Positions 42,425 through 52,471 of a DNA stretch of 64,000 nucleotides are shown in pieces (position 1 is the stretch's first letter; each line of letters opens with the position of its first letter). The notes beneath the pieces are model-generated. The model did no database searches and had not been told where the DNA came from. It worked only from the letters and a program-made list of their open reading frames with translations. Origin of the DNA: Actinernus sp. WN-2022 (taxonomy: Eukaryota > Cnidaria > Anthozoa > Actiniaria > Actinernidae); the NCBI GenBank assembly GCA_030867875.1, contig JAOWCC010000577.1:80147740-80211739 (forward strand). The letters are read 5' to 3'. Made by a program: the position numbers and the translations under genes.

Positions 42425-43440
42425 TTAAGTTAATTTCAGACTGTTTGGCCACCGGTAGAAATTTCTTGGAAGGGTGGACTGGTATCTTCTTAACCTTATT
42501 AAAATGCGTTTATCAAACCTCTCTACTAAGTTAGATATATTTATGTTCTTGGAGGTGTATCTACGTTTGAAACATCTGTCTAGAAAGCATTGTACAGTTG
42601 TGAGTTCAGGTGTCGAAGCACAGTAGACAGGCAGACCGTAGGTTAACATAGGTATAACAATTGAGTTTAAAAGGTGATCGATTTCCTGTTAACCGTATCC
42701 TTCTTTCCTAAGGCTTCTCGATACGAACAAACACTTATTTGCCTCTTTAAGCTTAGTTTTTACGTGTACATCGAATCTGCTGTTGTACTGGAATGTATCT
42801 CCTAAAATATTCAATTCCTTACATTTTGGAATGTCTTCAACCGGCAAAAAAAGAGTCTGATTGCCACTTCTTACTAAATATCAATTCTTGGCATTTACTA
42901 AAGTTACACACCATAGAGTTTTAGTGGCCCAGGCCATAAATAGTTTAACCGATTCAAATGCAGAGTCCGCATTGCCTTCCATCTGCATACTTCATGAGTG
43001 AATTGTCTCCAAAGTCTAAATCATTACTAAATATATTAAATAAGTAGGGGCCGGTTACGCTTCCTTTCGTGGTGCCTTAATTTGTTAACATACTTCCACT
43101 TACTCTTAATCCCGTTCGTAACCACTCTCTGTTTTCTGTCTTTAAGGAAATTCAAATATCAATTGATAATATATGGATTAAGCGGCCAGCTTTTTAGGTT
43201 TTCACCTAAAAGATCATGCTTCACATAGTCGAACGTTTTGGAGAAGTCCATAGCAAACAGGCGCACCGCTTTACAATTCGGGTTGTCTAAATAACCTAAC
43301 ACAGAGTTTTGCAAGCATAACAAAGTATCTGTGAAATTACCCCCCTCCCTATAAGCGAACTGTGATAATCGCAAGTTCTCATTAACACTATCAAGAGCGG
43401 TCAGATTGGCTTCCTTCCACACAATAGGCCACGTATGGTA
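42425..43440 (-). pseudogene. LINE reverse transcriptase remnant
   Basis: Read on the minus strand, the 43159-43422 frame has [20 protein letters not shown] and [22 protein letters not shown] blocks with the catalytic F-x-x-D-F-S-K-x-F-D. Further downstream on the minus strand (42425-42649) LTYGLPVYCASTPELTTVQ and CFKRRYTSKNINISNLVER resemble the region after the RT. The stretch between has stops and frame changes, and the YADD block is not clearly seen. It is a different family from the LINE at 31.4-34.2 kb, and 5'-truncated. Confidence 0.7.
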
Positions 43441-43621
43441 ATGAAGAGAGCTAGTTTTACAAAACTAGACCATTATTTTAAAGTTTACATTAGCTTGAAT
43501 GCGGTTTTGAGCTTTCCAAAGCGATGCTACAAATAGCTGACATTGTCCCTTTAAGAAGCTCTGCCTCTTTAAGATTTAAAGGAAACGAAAGCTCCAAATT
43601 ATTACATAAAGTGCTTGAGAC

Positions 43622-43831
43622 TCACGTTTTCAGTTTCTCCACTGTAGTCTCATCTTGATCTTCCTCGGGCTCCTCATCTTCAATCTCAGCTGTGTCGTCT
43701 ACAGCTTTGTCTTCAGGAATTTCTGGAGTCTCATCCTGTTTAACTTCTTGTTGTTCCTTAGCCAGAGCTTGCGGTACCATTGTGATTATCAATACCAGGC
43801 CCACGAGAATGAGCCATCCTAGTGCCTTCAT
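43622..43831 (-). CDS. Small secreted acidic peptide
   Basis: 69 residues. MKALGWLILVGLVLIITMVP then QALA is a clear signal peptide (Lys, hydrophobic core of ~15, A-x-A cleavage site near 24). The mature part is ~45 residues, almost entirely Glu, Asp, Lys, Pro and Thr, with no Cys. The stop is TGA. It could be a secreted precursor (for example a propeptide or a first exon of a larger secreted protein) or a matrix-type acidic peptide as found in mineralising cnidarians; the sequence does not decide. No splice donor is obvious before the stop. I see no TATA box just upstream. Not recognised by name. Confidence 0.55.
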   Translation of the reverse strand: MKALGWLILVGLVLIITMVPQALAKEQQEVKQDETPEIPEDKAVDDTAEIEDEEPEEDQDETTVEKLKT

Positions 43832-44254
43832 CTTCGACTCAAATCCTTTTTGGGTAAAAACTATTGTGTTTCAATAAGTACGTCTTCTTGGGAAGTTATT
43901 TATCTGGATGTTAAAACAATCGCTTAAACCTTAACATTTAAGGAACATGAACAGCCACACCCTAATCCAGTTCTTTGCTATCGCTTGTTTATAACATTTG
44001 TATCTCTGTAGATGTAACAGAAATGAATATAGAAAGGAGAATGAAAGCTAAAACAAGTGAATCTAGTATTTATATCGGTTTACGTAGCTAATGTGGCCTT
44101 GAAATGGATAAGCAGGCGTCAATTGCTAATTGAGAAACGGCGGCTAAAATCTCGAACATATTCGAATTTTGTAACAACTAAGTGTCAGAACGAAGAGGAC
44201 ATATAATGTTCAATATTTCCTGTGTGCTCTTTGAATCATTATATTGCTTTTTGT

Positions 44255-44460
44255 GGTTAAGTAATTTGAACAATTATAGACTCCCAGTTACCAAAGCGGT
44301 AAAGCGCCAGGCTGTCGTGCGGCAGGTCATGGGTTCCGGACCAACATTCTGGGTCATAAATTAACTGAGTAGAAGGTGTTGCCTTCACAGACTCCAACAG
44401 TAAACGATTAAAACGTTACGCCTTCTCGGATAAGGATGTAAAATGGTAGAACTAAGTCAA
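44255..44460 (+). repeat. tRNA-derived SINE
   Basis: GTTACCAAAGCGGTAAAGCG (A-box region, ~44288) and GGGTTCCGGACC (B-box, ~44331) have normal tRNA spacing (~40 bp). An unrelated body of ~120 bp follows (AACATTCTGGGTCATAAATT and so on). This is the usual SINE architecture; transcription would be by RNA polymerase III from the internal boxes. Confidence 0.55.
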
Positions 44461-44805
44461 CAGAGGGCCATGTGGAAGATTGCTAACCTTCATGTTAAAC
44501 GTAAACGTTTTACCCTCTAGAAATAAAGTGACTTTATCCTAACAACCACCTTCCGTTTCTGGGTTATGTAGGAAACACTTCAAAACAAATTGAATATGCA
44601 GGTATTTCCAGTTCTTTAACAATCATAGGTCTTTAAATATATCACCTTTACACAAGGGTCCAATGCTCTTTAAATCATGATATTACATTTTGGAGTTAAG
44701 TGTTCTTCACAATTATAAGGAGTATTAATATTAAATTGACTCACGTCGTGTAGCATAATATTATTTTATTATCCATATTTGGCAATAACATTTATGGATG
44801 GCTCA

Positions 44806-44947
44806 GGGCTCGGTTGTTCGATTCAAGGGTAACTTTCTCCCTAGGATAGCGCTCAAACTGTAATTGTATTCTGTACAGTTAACCCTCGGGTTAGTGATTT
44901 AACCTAGCCCCGTGGCAGAGCTTACTATTGCTTCGAACAACCGGGTC
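44806..44947. mobile_element. 142-bp MITE (CTCGGTTGTTCGA ends)
   Basis: GGGCTCGGTTGTTCGATTCAAG at the left end and GCTTCGAACAACCGGGTCC at the right are inverted; inside, TAACCCTCGGGTTA is itself palindromic. This end sequence is a familiar one in cnidarian MITEs in my memory. No coding. Confidence 0.6.
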
Positions 44948-45117
44948 CAGGCGATTAAAAGTGCATCGATCAAAAGACATATGTAAGCTAATAAGTATAA
45001 CATAATAAATGGTATTTATTTAATCTCATATAATTGTACCTTCACTGGTACATAATCAACTAAAACTCGGTTAAGGTATGCTAACCACCGCGAGAAGCGA
45101 CTAGCAGATGATGTTTA

Positions 45118-45545
45118 ATAATAATAATAATAATAAACTTTATTAGGCACACTGTGCTATCTAACATAATCTAATATATTTAATGTACTAACCCGGCCAA
45201 TTAGCTACAAATATCAAAGTGTATAGTAAAAAGATGAAAAATAGATATGAATAAAACAGAATCTATGTACTTAATTATAAATGCAGACTAATATATATAT
45301 ATATATATTGTGTAATTAACATACATAAGATTTTCATAAAACAGTCCAGGTATTACAAAATTGATTCATGCCCAGCAAAGGTCACAGCAGTTACAGTTAT
45401 TGTCCAACATGCTTTTGATGTCTAGCTTACGTATGTTAGCCTTAAAAGTATTAAGGCTTTGTGAGTTCCTGATGTCATTGCTCAACCTTGATTATACCAT
45501 GGTAGCCTCGGATTCTTTTGTTCTCCGAGGCACATTTAAACCACT
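45118..45545 (-). repeat. LINE 3' remnant, minus strand
   Basis: Starts (plus coordinates) with TAATAATAATAATAATAATA-type repeats and AAACTTTATTAGGCAC, the reverse of a LINE simple-repeat tail. The minus-strand translation of 45361-45540 has the pattern RTKESEATMV then SNDIRNSQSLNTFKANI, resembling the W-N-x-L-P-x-x-I-R-x-x-x-S-x-x-x-F-K motif of CR1/L2 C-termini, with stops. Confidence 0.45.
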
Positions 45546-45565
45546 AATTTTCCCTGATGGCAGGG

Positions 45566-45640
45566 ATATTTAGAAATATGCATTGTTTCGAAATGTCCCG
45601 CCGGGAAATTTCGAGACAATGCATATTTCTAAATTTCCCC
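45566..45640. repeat. 75-bp hairpin
   Basis: TTTAGAAATATGCATTGT then CGAAAT are mirrored by ATTTCGAGACAATGCATATT and CTAAA with a CCCGCCGGG centre. Probably a minimal MITE. Confidence 0.65.
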
Positions 45641-46176
45641 TGCATGCGTAATGAGGGAAAATTAGAAGAGAATGCAGGCTGGAAGTGAGAAGGTCAAAAG
45701 CATCAACTCCTGCTCCCCTCTGGCACGACTAGCCCTACGCTCCCGGATGAAAAATACTGAAACCAAACTGACCTGTCTTTATCATAACCTTCAATGTAAT
45801 CCATGTGGGATGACCTATTTCAATCTGCATATTCTTCTCTTAATTTCTCAAACCCGCTTCTTCCATGTGGGATACTTAAAACCATAAACGTGACGTAATT
45901 AAAATCCCTTCATGCTCTTTGAATATTTATTCAACCGCATAATTAAATTGTATTTTAGTGTTATTCTTCTCAAAAACAACACGCTTTTCCCCAGAGGAAG
46001 CCAGGGTCGTTTAATCAATGGCGCTCAGTCAACACGCTTGGCACAAATGACCCTAAAATCTATCACTTTGCTATATTTTCTAAAGTTTCCAACATAGAAG
46101 ATTGAATTTTTGTGGGATGATGAAGACCGACGACCTAAACAAAATCCGATGATTTGATCTACCGTAGACATCTTGA

Positions 46177-46904
46177 TGACGTCACAGTTACGTCATGTAT
46201 CCATTTATAATAGGTTTCTCGATGTTTTCAATGACCTTGAACATCAGTAAATTTTATATTTTCGATTTCCCATCATGTCGACAACAAAGAAACCGAAAAC
46301 CCGAGTTCGATTGGTTAAGAGGGAGAAAAGTTATTAAATTTTTAATTTTGGCAATTTTCCCGCCAAAATTTGGCGGGAAATATTCAATACAGAACCATTT
46401 ACAAAATAACTTCTTCATTCATCTTTTAGAGTTTAAAATATTTGTTTACGACAAACTAGCAATCAAAAGAGTAAATCGGTACCCACAACCGTATGGTTTT
46501 AGAATTTCCAATTTTTGAGAGGAAATACTTTAAAATTCGCAGTGAAAAAGAGGAAACGTCATTATGACGTCATATATTTTTGAAAACGTCTTTTAAAAAT
46601 AACTATTCAAGTATTTTTCGGGTTTTAAAGAGAAACTGTACTTACTGTACACTGAATAGCCGCAATATGGTCTTTTTATGTTTATTCCATTTAGAAAGCA
46701 TGACTGATGTCAGACCCATGACGTCAGAAAATGTGACGTCACAGAAATTTCAGTTCTTAATAACTCAGCAAATATTTATCGTAGAGACTTTAAAATTGCG
46801 GCAATCAAAAACACATATTTATGTTGTTGTGATAACATGCTTTATTTCAAACGTATAGGTAACACAGAATTTGACCTCAAAAGGAGTCGTTCGTTATGAC
46901 GTCA
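46177..46904. promoter_or_regulatory. Five TGACGTCA (CRE/ATF-type) palindromes
   Basis: Exact TGACGTCA at 46177, 46565, 46719, 46734 and 46897. By chance an 8-mer is expected far less than once per kb. The spacing is irregular. Possibly a decayed tandem repeat where each unit carried the box (recurring phrases such as GAGTTTAAAATA, TACTTTAAAATTCG, GAGACTTTAAAATTG follow at similar distances), or a regulatory cluster. Confidence 0.35.
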
Positions 46905-47191
46905 CACCAACGTCAATATACAAACGTGTTTCATCCTAAAGACGTTATTTCATTTAAATATTAACATACGAAAATTTCGTTAAATTTGACAGCTAATTAG
47001 ACAAGATGTGCTGGTTTATATATTTTTGGCTCGCTTTTAGTGATCGATTTTGAGGTAACTTATGCCAGGCGTGCAAGATCTAAACAAAACGTTTTCGAAA
47101 GCAACTCGACTGCGATGTCTTTAGTTTCGGCAGAGAAAACTAAACTTCTCAGAGATTTGTTCCGTTCCTCGGCGATCATGGTACAACAAAC

Positions 47192-47250
47192 TTATACCAT
47201 GGCATTTCGGGGTATTAGTGATCACTAATACCCCTCATGCCATGGTATAA
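47192..47250. repeat. 59-bp near-perfect palindrome
   Basis: TTATACCATGGCATTTCGGG then GTATTAGTG|ATCACTAATAC and its mirror CCCTCATGCCATGGTATAA. No spacer at the centre (GTGATCAC). One or two mismatches only. Confidence 0.75.
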
Positions 47251-47254
47251 CTTA

Positions 47255-48578
47255 TAACAATAACACTGTTCCAAAATACCGTAGTGAATGCTTGCCGTAA
47301 TTGACGGTATTATATCTAGATATATTGAAATCACTATTTCTTAGTGAATAACGCGATTGTTTAAAACAATGTTTCGAACGTTAGCTATTCGTAACAGCGA
47401 ACGCTAACGAAGATTTAAATGTAGCAGTCAAAACGCCAGCTGCTACTCGCTTTCCACAGCAATTAGCATATCTTAATCGACTCTTAGTTAATTGTACCAG
47501 TTTTTATCTTCTCGCCAATGCAGCCCAGCATTAGGTTTTATAGGAACTAGTTAATATCCATTACAATGGTATTTATAAGTACTGTATACCGTTAAAGGTA
47601 CAAGATAATAAATCAAAATTAATTCGTATTTATAGAATGTACCTTTTCTAAAAGTAATTCTAAAAACACACGCCAAAAGAGAGACGTCTGTAAACCAATA
47701 TTGCACTTATATAATGAAATCCTCGCTCTAAAGTGCGCAAGAGAATCTTCCCAATTTCAAATTTTGAACATGAACAATATTTTCCGCAGCTTTATTTTCA
47801 TTCCATACTGATTGTGTATCTGGAATAAAAATCTATCTTGAACAATTTACTTGTGAGATGGAATAACGGATATTGCACTTTCATTATACTTAAAGGCATA
47901 AATTCAGATTTTGATGTTCTGATCGCATTACAAAATAGCTCATGATCAGGTGGTCTACTAATAATCATTGAATCTTATTTAAACCTTATAACATAAAGTC
48001 AGATACACGATCGATAGGATGCGAGCTATACAAAGAGCTGGAAGTTTACATCAAAAACAATGACAACCATTGTAGAAACCGTGTCAACATTGACCAGAAA
48101 TGTTCTTTTGAGTGTTGTTTCAGCTGTGTTTTAGTACGCAAAATTAAGGCTTTAAGAAAGCAACAATTAATTAACGGCAAAATCCTTTTTTTGAAACATA
48201 CAGTATGTTTGTGGCAGTGTTTCGAGCCTTTCATATTGTCAGCTGAGATGTGCCAAGTAGTATAAGGCAGACTAAGCTAAATAGGGAGGTGATATATTGC
48301 ATGGTTAAATAGCATAGCCATCTCTTAATTTGCCCTTCTGAACTAAGGGTGAATTAAAATTACAGTCAGCTATCAGTATTGACACTAATCTATACGACAT
48401 CTATACGACAACCATCTACATCAGATGACTAGTGTTTAACTCGAAAACCTCACGGTTTATTTAGACTCTAGGCATTTCCCTACTATTTATACTTGGATTA
48501 TGTATTTATCTATACACCTTGAATAGAAGACCTGTCATTTACCTATCTCACTCTAAATTCCAAGTCAAGGACATAATT
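47255..48578. other. Stretch without a recognised gene
   Basis: AT-rich flank of the virus-like element. No domain in any short frame. Confidence 0.4.
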
Positions 48579-48584
48579 TAGCAA

Positions 48585-48670
48585 AGTAGTATAGCCGGGG
48601 GTAAAATTATACCCCCTTGTATTTTTTCTCTCGGTAAACATTCGATGACACCCTCCCTCGCGGTCGGGGT
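48585..48670 (+). repeat. Left terminal inverted repeat
   Basis: 86 bp; pairs with 60215-60300 with one mismatch (TTATACC against TGATACC). The terminal AG matches Polinton ends. Confidence 0.9.
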
Positions 48671-48732
48671 CATCGAATGTTTCCCGATAGAAAATACAAG
48701 GTGGTATCATTTTACCCACCGGCGATACTACT
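48670..48732 (-). repeat. Diverged inverted copy of the terminal repeat next to the left end
   Basis: Reads GTCATCGAATGTTTCCCGAT through GGCGATACTACT, i.e. the inverse of 48585-48650 with about six to eight differences. With the left repeat it makes a ~148-bp hairpin (loop ACCCTCCCTCGCGGTCGGG). The right end has no such copy. It may be the remnant of an adjacent element end, a terminal rearrangement, or a replication-related hairpin. Confidence 0.75.
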
Positions 48733-48839
48733 AGAGGTTCCTAACAACTCACAGGTCTATCATAAGGTATATATCACACGACGACTGATATTAAGATTCT
48801 AACGACTCACACTCCTTTTTTTTTTTTGTGCCGCGATTT

Positions 48840-49050
48840 CTACTCATCCTCCGATTCTACCACATTTAGATCTTTCTCACCGATTGCGAGGGCCGCCAAC
48901 TCCTTATCGAGCTCGCGAATATGATCCTCGTTGTCCGCCACATTCGGATCTTTCTCCGATTCCACCACATTTGAATTTGCTAGGTTCGCCAACTCCTTAG
49001 ATCGTTTCTTATCGAGGCTCTTATGGTCATCTGATTTATGGGACGAACAA
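48840..49050 (-). pseudogene. Acidic repeat-coding fragment at left end
   Basis: On the minus strand a frame of ~65 codons ends at TAG 48840-48842. It reads two imperfect ~34-residue repeats: KSLDKKRSKELANLANSN with VVESEKDPNVAD, then HIRELDKELAALAIGEKDLN with VVESEDE. There is no Met in the visible part, so it is the 3' end of a lost gene or a repeat of the neighbouring region. It overlaps the 5' region of the plus-strand gene. Charged and helical; function unknown. Confidence 0.4.
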
Positions 49051-50272
49051 TTCCAGATTCACAAACTTGACATCTACGTCACAGAGAATGAATACTTCGT
49101 AGCGAAAGTTCCAAACATCTTTGAAGATCTCGTTGTGCTTTATGGTGGTGGAGCAGGAGGTGGACCCAAAGGAGGCAATACTGCAGATATCCATAGATGG
49201 CTCCGAGGTCCCAATAGTGATTTCTGGCCACACCAGGTCAACTTTGCTTTATACCTAGCCACTGAGGGGTGTGGCATTTCGGTCGATATGTTTAAAGACC
49301 TTCCAAAACGTATAGTTTCCATCCTACGGTTCCATATTTACTTCACAACACGTAAAATACTCCAAGAGATGGGTACTTCACTTCCAGGAACCACCACTTG
49401 AAATTCTTGGGATAATCCCCACAATAAAGCTATGTACGATAAGCTCTGCAATAAGTTCGGTATTCCAAAAGACACTGATTTTAGATTTCGACAGGGGCGG
49501 TTGGGGAGGCCTGGGAACTACATCCACGTGGATGTAAGGTGATAAAAGATGGAATACGAATCCAACTTGGAACGACGCACGAGAACTCGCAGCCTTTGAA
49601 AGAGGAGACTCCGATGCTGAGCTCGATGCTGGGAGGACACGTATTAAGAACGAAAAAGCAGCCGAGCAGTGGAAGCAATTCATTCCAAAAGTAGGCAACG
49701 TACACCCAGGGATAACATTTGCTGGGCGTGGCAGGCTCGATCAGAGCATAGAAGCGTATGTGATTTGTGTGTGTAACGCTCAGGTAGAAGTAAAAGGTCC
49801 AATACTTGGCAATTCTGGACATGCAAAGGAGGGCCAAGATATTTTCCTTAAACTGCTTGAGGACATGATTGCGAATACTTACATTGCAACTAGCGTTAAA
49901 AGATTCCAGGATACCATTACGGATACCTTCAGACGTTTAGACTATGCGCTCGCTCCGGGAGTCTGGCTTCTACCATCAGATATGGCACTAGACTTCAAAA
50001 TTATCGTGGGTTATAACAATAATCTCAAGAGGGCTGGTGATGAGATGAGTATGGGGGTTAATTCTATTAATGGTTCGCACTTAAAATCGTTTACTCCACA
50101 AATAGAAGGACCAAGCCAAAAGCGACACCTACCAAAGACAAAGCCCACTACGACGCACGTACCAAATGTAAGACCCATACCAAAAGAAAAACCTACTAAT
50201 ACGCAACATGAAATAAATCTGGCAGTAGTAGCGATCGTTGCAGTTGGAGTAGCATGGATGTTGTTTCGTTAA
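49037..50272 (+). pseudogene. Conserved virus-like element protein with C-terminal membrane anchor, frameshifted
   Basis: Recognisable from EQFQIHKLDIYVTENEYFVA (about 49047) in the frame that ends at 49401, through a Gly-rich VLYGGGAGGGPKGG, IHRWLRGPNSDFWPHQVNFA and FHIYFTTRKILQEMG, then in shifted frames to ~49760, and finally an open stretch (49760-50272) with QVEVKGPILGNSGHAKEGQD, LAPGVWLLPSDMALDF and a Pro/Lys/Thr-rich segment before a terminal hydrophobic helix (LAVVAIVAVGVAWMLF). At least two frameshifts lie between 49380 and 49760. I recall the same set of motifs in uncharacterised cnidarian and mollusc proteins, which I take to be from the same element class. The Gly-rich N-terminal block and tail anchor suggest a virion or membrane protein; function unknown. 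Its last base pairs overlap the stop of the minus-strand gene. Confidence 0.6.
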
Positions 50273-51231
50273 CGTTTCTTGTATTGCTCCACTACGAACA
50301 CTACTACCGCCACTATTAACATCCAAATATTATTTGCCACAACTCCCAATACCTTACTCGCGATATTGAATAAGAGACTAGCAATTGTCCCAATTATTCC
50401 AGGTAGAGAATCCTTTATCGTTTTCGCTAGGTCTTTTAACGCCTTGCCAATGTCTTTGGTAATCTTAGCCAACTTGGAAAGCATGACACCAATCACAGTA
50501 CCTGTTGCAGCTATTATACTAATTACTGTTACCCCATGTTTCTTGAAAATCTCTTTTATCCTCTCACGTAGCGACATGTGCTCTTTGATTTCCTCTATCT
50601 CTTTCTCGACCTCTTGCATCTCTTCTTCGATGGCACCTTCTTGCTTCTGAGCTTCAGACTTTTCTGCATCAGTAGAATCAATATCTTCGACGATTGCCTT
50701 AGCTATTTCCTGTTTTTGTCTTATTACTTCGATCTTTCCTTCTTTTTGTCCTATTACCTTTTCGGCTGGAGGGCCTAGAGAGTCTCGTATGGTCTTTGGT
50801 AGTTTAGGGTTGAGAGCCACCTCCTTTGCAGTTTTGAAGAGGAGGTGAGGCTTGGCATTCTTCTGGTTGAGTTTTACCCAGACATTGTCATACTCATCTA
50901 CACGAGATGTGAATTTATCGAACTTGACTTTTGGGAACCTACTTTGTATCTTTTCCCCTGCCCTTTCTGTCTGCTGTTCCATAAGTTTTAAAGCGATTTC
51001 CGCGGGGGAAGGCGTATGGTCTTCAGTGAACGATGTCTCATCTGTACCATCGTTATACTCAGCACCAGGTTCGTCTGGATTCATCGTTTTCATAGGGATC
51101 CATTCAGCAGGATTCTTGACACTGGCGCCAGGCCCAAATATGTCGCCATCGTCATCATCATCACCTTTTGGAATGAGGTGAGTCTCATCAGTCGTATCTG
51201 TTGGGTCAACTTCAACATCCATATTGAACAA
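50269..51231 (-). CDS. Coiled-coil protein with C-terminal membrane segments
   Basis: 320 residues, intact. An acidic N-terminus (Asp/Thr/Pro-rich, residues 1-75) precedes a charged helical middle; a strong coiled coil (EEEMQEVEKEIEEIKEHM, ~207-225) leads into LRERIKEIFKKHGVTVISI, a Gly-containing hydrophobic segment (~240-256), a basic amphipathic stretch, and a second hydrophobic region to the C-terminus (~280-315) ending in KKR. I recall near-identical C-terminal architecture in a recurrent family of cnidarian virus-like element proteins. It is the only minus-strand gene in the left half, meeting the upstream gene's stop tail to tail with a 4-bp overlap, and diverges from the capsid gene across 26 bp, so the two starts may share a promoter. 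A membrane or fusion-linked role is possible but unproven. Confidence 0.65.
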   Translation of the reverse strand: MFNMDVEVDPTDTTDETHLIPKGDDDDDGDIFGPGASVKNPAEWIPMKTMNPDEPGAEYNDGTDETSFTEDHTPSPAEIALKLMEQQTERAGEKIQSRFPKVKFDKFTSRVDEYDNVWVKLNQKNAKPHLLFKTAKEVALNPKLPKTIRDSLGPPAEKVIGQKEGKIEVIRQKQEIAKAIVEDIDSTDAEKSEAQKQEGAIEEEMQEVEKEIEEIKEHMSLRERIKEIFKKHGVTVISIIAATGTVIGVMLSKLAKITKDIGKALKDLAKTIKDSLPGIIGTIASLLFNIASKVLGVVANNIWMLIVAVVVFVVEQYKKR

Positions 51232-51257
51232 TAACTACGTATCTTGTTATATTCAAT

Positions 51258-52469
51258 ATGGTCTCATCAAAGTTAGTTCCTGCACAAACTCACAGAGAGC
51301 CACATGGACTCAAAGCTCGACGAATCCTATATAGACAAACTTTTGCACCATCATCTGCTAATCCTGGAGAAACACTCTATGTTGCCATTCCAAAACTTGG
51401 AGAAAACATCGTCCTAGTTCCTGGTAGTGTTGCACTTTTGGCCGATCTTACATTATCTGGTGGACTTAATACCAATCGCGTAGTATCTAACGTTGGTCGA
51501 TGTTTAGTCTCTCATCGCAGATGTAGAATTGGAACGGAAGTAATAGAAGATCTTGCCCGATCAGATCTCTTACAAATATATACCGATCTATATCTTCCTA
51601 CTCCAGAGAGAGACTCTCGAATCCAACAAGGTATCCAATCAGAGAATATGAACAAACTTCGATCAAAGACTAATGGAGCTACCTCTTCGACTGAAGAAAA
51701 AGCGATACTAGCTGCGTATGGATCGAAATATAGAATCCCGTTAGACGTTGACATTCTAACGCAACATGGAACTCTATATCCACATGCCCTAGAAAGCATT
51801 ATTTCATTCGATTTGGTTCTAGCACCTGCCATCGATATAGTGTTTGGAACAGACACAACCCAGGTAGGCACATATAAACTCAGTGACATACAACTAGAAT
51901 ACGAGGTCATTGAGGATGAGAAACTTGCCAGACGAGCAGAACACGCATATTCTACAGGTGCTGCCTTCCTTTTCAAACACGCTTTACATTTTACTACAGT
52001 ACCAATTAATCAGGCATCAGATACTTTAGTAGCTACGAATCTAACGGTACCACGAAGATCACTTACTGGACTACTTTTACTATTTGTAACACCTCATACT
52101 CACCAATCCTGGCGTTACTAAGGTAGAAGTAGATGTCAATGGAATTCCGAATTTCTTCTTCCCGTCTGGTATACTTCCACCAGATGGAAGTATGGATGGT
52201 TTGGCACATCTACTGACGTTGATCCGAAAATGACATCTATGACAACTGGCAAGTTTTATAATAATAGATTTGCGATCTTAGTAGATTGTCGAACTGAAAA
52301 GGATCCGGATGTTCATGGCGATGGATTGGCACAAATAGGTGGAGGGAAAAATATCAGCATCCGAGTTCACAGGAATGGAGGTAGTGGAACTATTAACATG
52401 CACGTCTATGTTTTGTCAGATGCTCAGGTCAATATATTGAACGGAACCATCCATAGTTTTACATACTAA
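51258..52469 (+). pseudogene. Probable major capsid protein, two frameshifts
   Basis: About 400 residues in total. The first 287 residues are open (51258-52121): beta-rich sequence with PKLGENIVLVPGSVALLADL and SIISFDLVLAPAIDIVFG. The frame then shifts at ~52103, runs ~30 codons in another frame (VTKVEVDVNGIPNFFFPSG), and shifts back at ~52195 to the original frame, ending with SMTTGKFYNNRFAILVDCRT, a Gly-rich HGDGLAQIGGG, and AQVNILNGTIHSFTY at 52469. The position directly upstream of the packaging ATPase, the size and the beta-rich composition fit a double-jelly-roll capsid protein, but I infer the fold from context, not homology to a named family. The two shifts leave a dead gene. Confidence 0.6.
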
Positions 52470-52471
52470 CG

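Noticed and set aside
49760..50272. Independent gene starting at 49760
   Set aside because: Best explained as the C-terminal part of the frameshifted gene that begins near 49040.
50279..51181. Plus-strand frames over the coiled-coil gene
   Set aside because: Antisense shadows; Ser/Ile-rich as expected for the reverse of a Glu/Lys-rich coding strand.
51512..51976. Minus-strand 154-residue frame
   Set aside because: Antisense to the capsid candidate.
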